Below, in pieces: positions 1-5,405 of a DNA stretch of 5,496 bases. Source of the stretch: Rhodanobacteraceae bacterium (GTDB lineage: Bacteria; Pseudomonadota; Gammaproteobacteria; Xanthomonadales; Rhodanobacteraceae); assembly GCA_012270595.1 (NCBI GenBank), contig JAAXIA010000094.1:1-5496 (forward strand), read 5' to 3'. Numbering within the stretch: position 1 is the stretch's first letter; every line of letters starts with the position of its first letter. Made by a program: the position numbers and the translations under genes. The notes under the pieces were generated by a model that ran no database searches, was not told where the DNA came from, and was given only the letters and a program-made list of their open reading frames with translations.

Positions 1-42
1 CGACTCTGAATAGATCAGAGCTTCCTTAGCGCATTGAGGGCA
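1..42. other. Left edge, no homology to dsbA; small inverted repeat
   Basis: These bases lie left of the point where similarity to the downstream dsbA gene stops, at about position 43. They do not match the dsbA 5' region, so they are either older flanking DNA or the scar of a deletion. They contain a perfect 6-bp inverted repeat, CTCTGA (4-9) and TCAGAG (15-20), with a 5-base loop. No clear T-run follows, so I do not call a terminator. No gene can be supported here. Confidence 0.35.
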
Positions 43-559
43 GAAGTGTTCTCTTATGCCCTCAATGCTTTCCAAGCGATCTGGGCGCGACTGGTGCCTG
101 CCAAGCCTTATAGACTAACTTCCCGGCCCCTTACCTTCCTTCCGAGAACTGGCCACTGTTTTTCAGTGCGCCTACTTCACCGCCAGGGCTTTTGGTGTGG
201 CAAAAAAGGCACATGAAGCCATGTTCAACGCGGTGTGGAAAACCGGCAAGCTGGGCATCTATGATCTCACCACCCACCAGGTCAAGCCCAAATCGGCCTG
301 GCCCAATCTTGAGAATTTGGCCAGATTCTACGCCAGGTACGGTGTCGACCAGAAACAGTTCATCTCCACAGCCTACTCTTTCAGCGCAAACATGCAAATG
401 AAGCGTGCCGATCAAGAGATCATGACCATCGGCACGACCATGACACCTACCATCATGGTCCATGGCAAGTACCGCCTAACACCTATCAGTGCTAGGGGTT
501 ACGGCAAAACCATTGCTCTCACCCAATGGCTTGTTAGCAAGGAAACCGCTGGAAAATAA
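43..559 (+). pseudogene. dsbA: Degraded second copy of dsbA (5' truncated, frameshifted, CXXC lost)
   Basis: This is a dead copy of the intact dsbA at 3001-3819, covering its last 178 codons. The signal peptide, lipobox and linker are absent. Relative to the intact gene it has a 9-base deletion plus two substitutions at 61-62 that turn Tyr-Ala-Cys-Ile-Ala-Cys-Asn into Tyr-Ala-Leu-Asn, so both redox cysteines are gone. Further left-end damage is an 11-base deletion near 107/108, a 1-base insertion near 136 and two extra T near 164. The net change is -17 bases, so the two halves lie in different frames; the first frame stops at 216. From 188 to the TAA at 557-559 there are no indels, and an open frame (codons from GTG 197) keeps the Met-Thr-Pro cis-proline loop, but no ribosome-binding site precedes it. 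In 221-559 I count six amino-acid-changing and five silent differences, as expected for relaxed constraint. A translated fragment would have no thiol-redox function. Confidence 0.9.
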
Positions 560-596
560 TTTATACTCACCATGCAGTACTCCTTCCGGACCTGTA

Positions 597-615
597 CGTG
601 ACCATCACGGAGAAG
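597..615 (+). promoter_or_regulatory. Ribosome-binding site and overlapping hairpin of the chimeric gene
   Basis: GGAG at 609-612 lies six bases before ATG 619 and decides that start over the in-frame GTG at 598. CGTGA (597-601) and TCACG (605-609) can pair around a CCA loop, and the last paired base is the first G of the GGAG. The same arrangement stands before the intact second dsbA. A 5-bp stem is short, so a role in translation control is only a possibility. Confidence 0.6.
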
Positions 616-618
616 ACC

Positions 619-1203
619 ATGTGCAAACGATTATTTCTATTCCCTCTATTTACCATCTCGCTGTTGTTTCCCCTATGTGGTGCTGCCAACCAGCCGACGG
701 CAAGCACGCCCTACACCGAAGGACGCGCATATGTAACGTTGCCTGCGCCTCATCTGCACCATGCCTTGAATCCTCACCATTGTCCCTATGGTGCTATTTG
801 TGTGGCGCACCCTGATGCTGACGATGCCACCCATATCCACTTGTACTGGAATAATAGCTATTTTTCCAATTTCAAGCAAGTCGATTTTAAAGTGCATGGA
901 AAATTCATTAAAGGTGGAGGAAAGGATTTCAATCATATTGCATATCATCTTGAGCCTGGAGAAACCATTGACTTTATTCTCGTCTGGACACTATGTAATG
1001 ATTCAGACGAATATGATTACTATATTAATTCTGAAGATTTTAGTTTAACCGTTCCTGAAATATGGGATTCCTTGGCTGCCTACAAAATTGGCGAAAAAGT
1101 CCAGTACGAGGGCAAGGTCTACTGTGCCAGAGAAAGTTATCAGGGGCATGGTGATCCCAGCTGGATAAAATCTTCACTATGGAGAAGATGTAGTCTTCTA
1201 TAA
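619..1203 (+). CDS. Chimera: DsbA leader fused to secreted protein with C-terminal chitin-binding-like module
   Basis: The predicted product has 194 residues. Residues 1-45 equal the N-terminus of the DsbA at 3879-4550 except Ala30 to Thr: Lys-Arg, a hydrophobic core, a likely signal peptidase I site after Gly-Ala-Ala (residue 23), then the short strand before the thioredoxin fold. From codon 46 (base 754/755) sequence and composition change, and bases 840-1200 are clearly AT-richer than dsbA. Residues 46-147 form a domain I do not recognise, with Cys55, Cys61, Cys126 and many aromatics. Residues 149-191 resemble a CBM5/12 (ChtBD3) module: Trp149, Tyr155, Gly158, Val161, Tyr163, Gly165, Tyr168, the Gly-Asp-Pro-Ser-Trp stretch ending at Trp182, and Leu-Trp188. 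Cys169 and Cys191 may pair. I infer export to the periplasm and binding to chitin or a related glycan; no catalytic motif is visible. The start is ATG 619, with GGAG six bases upstream. No stop interrupts the fusion. Whether it is expressed is unknown; it could be an accidental fusion at a dead locus. Confidence 0.75.
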   Translation: MCKRLFLFPLFTISLLFPLCGAANQPTASTPYTEGRAYVTLPAPHLHHALNPHHCPYGAICVAHPDADDATHIHLYWNNSYFSNFKQVDFKVHGKFIKGGGKDFNHIAYHLEPGETIDFILVWTLCNDSDEYDYYINSEDFSLTVPEIWDSLAAYKIGEKVQYEGKVYCARESYQGHGDPSWIKSSLWRRCSLL

Positions 1204-1240
1204 GCGCCTCTGTTTGCACTATTCCTGTCAATAGAATACC

Positions 1241-1273
1241 CCTCCCCGCAGGATTATACACCCTGCGGGGAGG
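1241..1273. terminator. Strong hairpin between convergent genes, likely bidirectional terminator
   Basis: CCTCCCCGCAGG (1241-1252) and CCTGCGGGGAGG (1262-1273) form a perfect 12-bp GC-rich stem around a 9-base loop. It sits between the end of the chimeric gene (1203) and the end of engB (1346), where both need a stop signal. T-tracts are weak on both sides (TTAT after the right arm on the plus strand; GGTATTCT on the minus strand), so termination efficiency is uncertain. Confidence 0.7.
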
Positions 1274-1345
1274 TTATAAAAAGACAGCATAAAACCTGTT
1301 TTTACTGGATTTTCTGGCTGGATTTTTCATATGTTCTTGCAGTGC

Positions 1346-1963
1346 TCACGAGCTACGTAAAAATGCCAGTATTGCTGCACGTGCCTCTTCCACACCCATG
1401 CCAGTGGATGCTGAAAATATTTGTGCTGTGACCGTATGTCGGCGCAATGTTTCACGCACCGTCGTCAACGACTTGAGCGCCTGGTTTCGAGAAAGCTTAT
1501 CCGCCTTGGTAAGTAGTAACCGGCAAGGCAGATGGCTGGCAGTACAAAAATCAAGCATCATGTGATCGAATACTTTTAACGGGTGACGCATATCAGCAAT
1601 CAACACCACACCACGCAGGCTCTGGCGACACCGCATATAGGCGTCCATTTCATGTTTCCAGTGTTCACGTAAATGCTGCGGCACCTTGGCATAACCATAG
1701 CCCGGCAAGTCTACCAGACGCGCCGAATCGCTCTCCCCCAGTGCTGGCAGGGTAAAAACCACCATCTGCTGGGTGCGCCCCGGTGTCCTTGAGGTACGCG
1801 CCAGACTTTTGTGTCCACTTAGCGCATTGATGGCACTGGACTTGCCCGCATTAGAGCGGCCAGCAAAAGCCACCTCCGCGCCACGATCGGCGGGCAACTG
1901 ACTCATACGATGGGCGGCCAGCATGAAACGCGCGCCCTGAATGGGATTGGATAAAATGAACAT
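1346..1963 (-). CDS. engB: EngB/YihA (YsxC) ribosome-biogenesis GTPase
   Basis: EngB is a cytoplasmic GTPase of the TrmE-Era-EngA-EngB family, needed for large ribosomal subunit assembly and usually essential. With the ATG at 1963 the protein has 205 residues, normal for the family. All GTPase motifs are visible: G1 GRSNAGKSS (residues 35-43), the G2 region TPGRTQ (60-65), G3 DLPGYG (85-90), G4 TKAD (152-155) and G5 SAS (184-186). The open frame extends to TTG at 1984. GGAGG at 1985-1989 directly abuts that TTG and lies 21 bases from the ATG, so the start is ambiguous: TTG 1981 or GTG 1972 are also possible. I chose the ATG because the family normally begins just before the conserved Ala-Arg-Phe...Ser/Ala-Ala-His segment seen here. 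It is divergent from the cytochrome gene and convergent with the chimeric gene. Confidence 0.95.
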   Translation of the reverse strand: MFILSNPIQGARFMLAAHRMSQLPADRGAEVAFAGRSNAGKSSAINALSGHKSLARTSRTPGRTQQMVVFTLPALGESDSARLVDLPGYGYAKVPQHLREHWKHEMDAYMRCRQSLRGVVLIADMRHPLKVFDHMMLDFCTASHLPCRLLLTKADKLSRNQALKSLTTVRETLRRHTVTAQIFSASTGMGVEEARAAILAFLRSS

Positions 1964-1984
1964 GGTTTGCACTGGCAGCAACAA

Positions 1985-1989
1985 CCTCC
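1985..1989 (-). promoter_or_regulatory. Shine-Dalgarno-like GGAGG upstream of engB
   Basis: Read on the minus strand this is a perfect GGAGG. It is 3 bases from TTG 1981, 12 from GTG 1972 and 21 from ATG 1963. If it is the real ribosome-binding site, EngB starts at a non-ATG codon several residues upstream of the start chosen here. Confidence 0.5.
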
Positions 1990-2083
1990 GTTACGAGCAC
2001 GCTAACGATATAATCAGCAAGCCGCGTAAACGTATGAAAAAGGAAAATCGCATTTATCCTTTCCACATTTTTCGAACGCATTC

Positions 2084-2112
2084 TTGAAGGTCTAGCGAAG
2101 AATAGCTATTCT
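2084..2112 (+). promoter_or_regulatory. Candidate promoter with 14-bp palindrome over the -10
   Basis: TTGAAG (2084-2089) and TATTCT (2107-2112) are 17 bases apart, a sigma70-like layout with 4/6 matches each to TTGACA and TATAAT. They lie in the engB/cytochrome divergent gap, about 55 bases before the cytochrome start. The perfect palindrome AGAATAGCTATTCT (2099-2112) covers the putative -10, so a repressor dimer bound there would block it. Both calls are pattern-based. Confidence 0.35.
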
Positions 2113-2167
2113 GACAGATTAACAGACGCAAGCGATGCCAAGCGTCCACTACTGAGCTAGCAAGTGT

Positions 2168-2959
2168 ATGTGTTTTCGCCTGATTCATTCCTGCTTTGCA
2201 GTCATCAGCACGCTTGGCTTGATGCTATGGCTATTGATAACATCGGAAACAACGCATGCCGGAAATCAAGTCATCGCTCCCAGTGAGCGTCATACAACGC
2301 ACCGCACCCACTCCAGTCCCAATCACAACCAGCCCGGGGTTGACCAGAGCAAGATCGTTCTTTGCGCTGCCTGTCATGGTGTGTATGGTAACGCCACCGA
2401 TCCACGCTACCCAAAACTGGCCGGTCAAGTTGCAAGTTTCATCGTTTTGCAGTTACAGCATTTCAAAAGTGGTAAACGCCACAATCCGGTGATGCAAGCC
2501 CTGTCCAAAACGCTTTCCAAACAAGACATCCACCAACTCGGTAGCTATTTTGCCAGCCAGCAGGTCCAACCCAAGCTGACCAGCAACCGACTGAACGGTG
2601 ATGGCAGGAAACTTTATCGTGAGGGCGATGCCAAACACAACATACCCGCCTGTACGGCATGCCATGGTAGCAGCGGTCACGGCAACCCAGGTGCAAAGTA
2701 TCCACGCTTGAGTGGGCAGTTTGCCCAATACACCGAGAAAACGCTGAGATACTGGCATAATGGCGGTCATGAATATGATGCGCCTGCTTACGATGAAATC
2801 ATGCCCATGATCGGCAAGCGACTCAATATGCACGACATTACCGCACTATCTCGCTACATTGAAGCCATGCCTACCCAAAATGGTACTGACCGCCGTGAGA
2901 CCAATCTATCGACTCCCATATGGAAAGCCGCGACTAAAAACGGCCCGCTTGCCCATTAA
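2168..2959 (+). CDS. Di-haem cytochrome c4-like periplasmic protein
   Basis: Cytochromes c4 are two-domain periplasmic electron carriers, often feeding terminal oxidases. This 263-residue protein starts with a signal peptide (core about residues 9-25, likely cleavage near Thr-His-Ala at 29-31), then a His/Ser/Thr-rich linker to about residue 60. Domain 1 has the haem site CAACH (66-70) and likely axial Met109 in Asn-Pro-Val-Met. Domain 2 has CTACH (162-166) and likely axial Met212 (Met214 is the alternative). Both domains repeat the Tyr-Pro-Lys/Arg-Leu-Xaa-Gly-Gln segment (81-87 and 178-184), the internal duplication typical of c4. Mature length exceeds the roughly 190 residues of classical c4 because of the linker and a C-terminal tail. 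No good Shine-Dalgarno precedes ATG 2168, but starting there includes the whole signal peptide. It is the first gene of the rightward group; dsbA follows 41 bases later. Haem attachment needs its CXXCH thiols reduced, a possible link to the Dsb neighbours. Confidence 0.92.
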   Translation: MCFRLIHSCFAVISTLGLMLWLLITSETTHAGNQVIAPSERHTTHRTHSSPNHNQPGVDQSKIVLCAACHGVYGNATDPRYPKLAGQVASFIVLQLQHFKSGKRHNPVMQALSKTLSKQDIHQLGSYFASQQVQPKLTSNRLNGDGRKLYREGDAKHNIPACTACHGSSGHGNPGAKYPRLSGQFAQYTEKTLRYWHNGGHEYDAPAYDEIMPMIGKRLNMHDITALSRYIEAMPTQNGTDRRETNLSTPIWKAATKNGPLAH

Positions 2960-3000
2960 ATCTTCACCATTTATTAACCAGCACTCGAGGACCCGTGTCC

Positions 3001-3819
3001 ATGCGTAACTATTTGCCCTTACTTTTGACTCCTTTGCTCGCACTCGCCGCATGCGGCCATCACGGCAACCGGAACAAACCGCCAGTAACCCACACCAGCG
3101 CAAAAATACCCACCTCGGCCAATTCAGAGGCAGCGGCAGCTCACCCTGCAAGCGCGACGTCGGTGCCGCCGACGGTATCCACACAAAACAGCGCTTCCAC
3201 CGATCAGCACTGGGTGGAAGGCAAAAACTACTTCCTGATCCAGCCGGCTCAGCCCACCGGCCATCCCGACAAGGTCGTGGTAACCGAAGTATTCTCTTAT
3301 GCCTGCATTGCCTGCAATGCTTTCCAACCGATCTGGGCGCGATTGGTCCGTGCCATGCCGTCTAATGTGGTTATAGACTACCTTCCCGCCTCCTTCATTC
3401 CTTCCGAGAACTGGCCACTGTTTCAGCGCGCCTATTTCACCGCCAGAGCTTTTGGTGTGGCAAAAAAGGCACATGAAGCCATGTTCAAAGCGGTGTGGAA
3501 AACCGGCAAGCTGGGCATCTATGATCCCACCACCCACCAGGTCAAGCCCAAATCGGCCTGGCCCAATCTTGAGAATTTGGCCAGATTCTACGCCAGGTAC
3601 GGTGTCGACCAGAAACAGTTCATCTCCACAGCCTACTCTTTCAGCGTAAACATGCAAATGAAGCGTGCCGATCAAGAGATCATGGCCATCGGTACGACCA
3701 TGACACCTACCATCATGGTCAATGGCAAGTACCGCCTAACACCTATCAGCGCTGGGGGTTACGGCAAAACCATTGCCCTCACCCAGTGGCTTGTCAGCAA
3801 GGAAACCGCTGGAAAATAA
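3001..3819 (+). CDS. dsbA: Lipoprotein DsbA-family thiol:disulfide oxidoreductase, CIAC active site
   Basis: This is a DsbA-type thioredoxin-fold protein acting on disulfides of exported proteins. It has 272 residues from ATG 3001; GAGG at 2987-2990 lies ten bases upstream, and an in-frame GTG at 2995 is an alternative. The N-terminus is a lipoprotein signal with lipobox Leu15-Ala-Ala-Cys18, followed by an Ala/Ser/Thr/Pro-rich tether to about residue 70, so the enzyme is probably membrane-anchored. The thioredoxin core begins around Trp71; the active site is Cys102-Ile-Ala-Cys105 after Phe-Ser-Tyr-Ala, and the cis-proline loop is Met-Thr-Pro236. An inserted helical domain lies between. CIAC lacks the Pro-His of classical CPHC DsbA, so its redox potential and partners may differ. 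It is followed after 59 bases by a second dsbA. Its 3' two thirds are duplicated, in decayed form, at 43-559. A specialised or DsbC/DsbG-like role is less likely given the DsbA-like layout. Confidence 0.92.
   Translation: MRNYLPLLLTPLLALAACGHHGNRNKPPVTHTSAKIPTSANSEAAAAHPASATSVPPTVSTQNSASTDQHWVEGKNYFLIQPAQPTGHPDKVVVTEVFSYACIACNAFQPIWARLVRAMPSNVVIDYLPASFIPSENWPLFQRAYFTARAFGVAKKAHEAMFKAVWKTGKLGIYDPTTHQVKPKSAWPNLENLARFYARYGVDQKQFISTAYSFSVNMQMKRADQEIMAIGTTMTPTIMVNGKYRLTPISAGGYGKTIALTQWLVSKETAGK
3301..3318 (+). repeat. 9-bp tandem repeat encoding the CIAC active site
   Basis: GCCTGCATT followed by GCCTGCAAT is a tandem pair with one mismatch, encoding Ala-Cys-Ile then Ala-Cys-Asn. The left copy has lost exactly nine bases here, as expected from slippage between the two units. 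The CXXC of the working gene thus lies on a slippage-prone repeat. Confidence 0.7.
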
Positions 3820-3856
3820 TTCATACTACCCATGTAGTACTCCTTCCGGACCTGTA

Positions 3857-3875
3857 CGTGACCATCACGGAGAAG
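3857..3875 (+). promoter_or_regulatory. Ribosome-binding site and overlapping hairpin of the second dsbA
   Basis: GGAG at 3869-3872 is six bases before ATG 3879 and sets that start, although the frame is open from an ATG at 3786 inside the preceding gene. CGTGA/TCACG can form a small stem whose last base is the first G of GGAG. It is identical to the sequence before the chimeric gene. Confidence 0.6.
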
Positions 3876-3878
3876 ACC

Positions 3879-4550
3879 ATGTGCAAACGATTATTTCTAT
3901 TCCCTCTATTTACCATCTCGCTGTTGTTTCCCCTATGTGGTGCTGCCAACCAGCCAACGGCAAGCGCGCCCTACACCGAAGGACGCGCATATGTAACGTT
4001 GCCTGCGCCTCATCAACGCTACAACGGCAAAGGCAAGGTCGAGGTTGTTGAAATATTTTCCTACGGCTGTATACACTGTGCCGAGTTTGCACCCTACGCG
4101 GAGAAACTTCGCACATCACTGCCGCCGGGCGTGGTATTCAAATTGCTTCCGGCGGCATTTAACCAAGCCTGGATGCCATACGCCCGAGCTTACTATGCAG
4201 CCAGCCAGCTCGGGGTAGCACAAAAATATCACCTGAAACTGTTCAACGAGAAATTACATCAAGATTTTCCGTTGAAACACCACCCACTTAACACACTCGA
4301 TCAGCTCGCCGACTTCTACGCGCGTCAGGGAGTCGACCGTACGCGGTTTATGCGCATCGCCCGTTCATCCCAAGCCACCAAAGCGCTCAAGGCTGACCTG
4401 AAACTGATCGAAAAATGGGGCGTCCAGGCAACTCCAACCATTGTGGTGGACGGCAAGTATCGTAGCGATCAAATCAGTAGCTACCAGCAACTGATCAAAC
4501 TGAGTCGCTGGCTGGTCAAACGCGAACTAGCCCCAAAACACGACAGGTAA
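3879..4550 (+). CDS. dsbA: Periplasmic DsbA-family thiol:disulfide oxidoreductase, CIHC active site
   Basis: This is a second DsbA-type enzyme, 223 residues, close to the usual DsbA length. A cleavable signal peptide (likely cut after Gly-Ala-Ala, residue 23) suggests a soluble periplasmic protein; Pro-Leu before Cys20 does not make a proper lipobox. The active site is Cys64-Ile-His-Cys67 after Phe-Ser-Tyr-Gly, one residue from the classical CPHC, and the cis-proline loop is Ala-Thr-Pro186. The helical insertion and the closing Ser-Arg-Trp-Leu-Val-Lys helix match those of the upstream DsbA, so the pair looks like an old tandem duplication that has since diverged strongly. It is probably the main disulfide donor, re-oxidised by DsbB (not in the window), while the CIAC lipoprotein has another role; that split is inferred. 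Its first 45 codons are also found, about 98% identical, at the head of the chimeric gene at 619. Confidence 0.93.
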   Translation: MCKRLFLFPLFTISLLFPLCGAANQPTASAPYTEGRAYVTLPAPHQRYNGKGKVEVVEIFSYGCIHCAEFAPYAEKLRTSLPPGVVFKLLPAAFNQAWMPYARAYYAASQLGVAQKYHLKLFNEKLHQDFPLKHHPLNTLDQLADFYARQGVDRTRFMRIARSSQATKALKADLKLIEKWGVQATPTIVVDGKYRSDQISSYQQLIKLSRWLVKRELAPKHDR

Positions 4551-4598
4551 AACCACAGGCATGCTGCCCCAAACCTGGCACCCGGTGCTGCTTTCAAA

Positions 4599-5405
4599 GT
4601 GCAGCTTAGTTCGGTGAACCGCTGCACTAACAATATAAGCGGCCGCCGGGTACGTCTGCTTAGCTGTAATATCCTGGCCGGCGGTAGCGTACAACGTTAC
4701 CGCCAATACTTTACCCGCAGTCTAAGCGCCGTATTACCGGCACGCAGCAAGCTAAACAACCTTGATCACCTCGCCAATCTGCTACGGAAATTTGACATCG
4801 TTGGCTTGCAGGAAGCCGACGCCGGCAGTCTGCGTTCAGGCTTTCTCAATCAAACCCGCTACCTGACCGAAGCTGCCGGCATGCCGTACTGGAGCCACCA
4901 GCCGAATCGCTTCATGGCAAATCTGGCGCACTCGGCCAATGGACTCATTAGCCGGTTCGAACCCAGCATAGTCATCGACCATCCACTACCCTGTCGCGTT
5001 CCTGGTCGCGGTGCGCTGCTCGCGCGCTTTGGCGAGAATGATGAAGACGCGCTCGCGGTCATGGTAGCCCACCTGTCACTGGGTGCCCAGGCGCGAACGC
5101 GCCAGATCGCCTATATCACCGAGGTATTGCAGCATTATCGCCATATCGTCCTGATGGGCGACTTCAATACCACGACACGAAGCGCCGAAATGAAGCAGCT
5201 GTTTGCGCACAGCAACGTGCAACCACCGTCGCACTCGCCACCAACCTATCCCAGCTGGAAACCACACCGCGCACTGGATCATATTCTTTTTTCGCCTTCC
5301 ATTGGTCTGAATAAAATCTGGACCTTGCCGCAAGCCTTCTCCGATCACCTTCCTGTTGCCGCTGAAATACACTTGCCCTCATCTGCCGCAAAAAATCCAC
5401 TATGA
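4599..5405 (+). CDS. Endonuclease/exonuclease/phosphatase (EEP) superfamily protein, YbhP-like
   Basis: The EEP fold covers Mg-dependent phosphodiesterases and phosphatases such as exonuclease III, DNase I and sphingomyelinase. The 268 residues show the catalytic motifs in order: Asn24 in Leu-Ser-Cys-Asn, Glu72 in Leu-Gln-Glu-Ala-Asp, His158 in Ala-His-Leu, Asp188 and Asn190 in Gly-Asp-Phe-Asn, Asp227-His228, and the terminal Ser-Asp249-His250. All are present, so it should be active; the substrate cannot be read from the sequence. No signal peptide is evident. The start is uncertain: GTG 4599 and GTG 4614 are both possible without a good ribosome-binding site, and the frame is open right back to the stop of the preceding dsbA. 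The next gene overlaps its stop as ATGA. In Escherichia coli the EEP protein YbhP is encoded just before cardiolipin synthase ClsB (YbhO), so a lipid-related role is possible. Confidence 0.88.
   Translation: MQLSSVNRCTNNISGRRVRLLSCNILAGGSVQRYRQYFTRSLSAVLPARSKLNNLDHLANLLRKFDIVGLQEADAGSLRSGFLNQTRYLTEAAGMPYWSHQPNRFMANLAHSANGLISRFEPSIVIDHPLPCRVPGRGALLARFGENDEDALAVMVAHLSLGAQARTRQIAYITEVLQHYRHIVLMGDFNTTTRSAEMKQLFAHSNVQPPSHSPPTYPSWKPHRALDHILFSPSIGLNKIWTLPQAFSDHLPVAAEIHLPSSAAKNPL

Larger units (their letters stand above)
43..754 (+). repeat. Direct repeat, left copy (matches 3286-4014)
   Basis: The repeat spans the 3' two thirds of dsbA, the 59-base spacer and the first 45 codons of the second dsbA. 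From 221 to 754 the match to 3481-4014 is gap-free at a constant offset of 3260 and I count 17 differences in 534 bases (about 97% identity). The stretch 576-695 is identical to the other copy. From 43 to 187 the match is worse: about 15 substitutions and four indels. Similarity ends sharply after CATC at 751-754. The direct orientation fits a duplication followed by decay. Confidence 0.93.
3286..4014 (+). repeat. Direct repeat, right (intact) copy of 43-754
   Basis: This copy sits inside two intact genes and is the likely source of the left copy. It covers dsbA from codon 96 to its stop, the spacer, and codons 1-45 of the second dsbA. The two copies bracket the rest of the chimeric gene, engB, the cytochrome gene and the 5' end of dsbA, so recombination between them would remove engB, which is probably essential. 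Confidence 0.93.

Noticed and set aside
34..216. Open frame from TTG 34 as a real small gene
   Set aside because: It begins in dsbA-like sequence and then runs out of frame after the 11-base deletion; it is pseudogene debris with no ribosome-binding site.
197..559. Separate 120-codon gene from GTG 197
   Set aside because: It is the in-frame 3' remnant of the dsbA copy, without leader, CXXC or ribosome-binding site, and with relaxed substitution pattern.
619..1203. Lytic polysaccharide monooxygenase (AA10) identity for the chimera
   Set aside because: AA10 enzymes need a histidine as first mature residue; here the mature N-terminus comes from DsbA (Asn-Gln-Pro) and no AA10 core motif is visible.
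2009..2014. Perfect TATAAT on the plus strand between engB and the cytochrome gene
   Set aside because: No -35 hexamer at suitable spacing, and it is about 155 bases from the cytochrome start; likely chance in AT-rich spacer.
2453..2833. Minus-strand open frame inside the cytochrome gene
   Set aside because: The sense strand has two CXXCH motifs, a signal peptide and c4-type repeats, which explain the region fully.
3124..3675. Long minus-strand open frame opposite dsbA (and its twin at 131-463)
   Set aside because: Antisense shadow of a clear DsbA coding sequence; it persists in both copies only because the sense strands are homologous.
43..4014. Insertion sequence or composite transposon carrying the dsbA copies
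   Set aside because: No transposase, terminal inverted repeats or target-site duplications are visible; the repeats are ordinary coding sequence.
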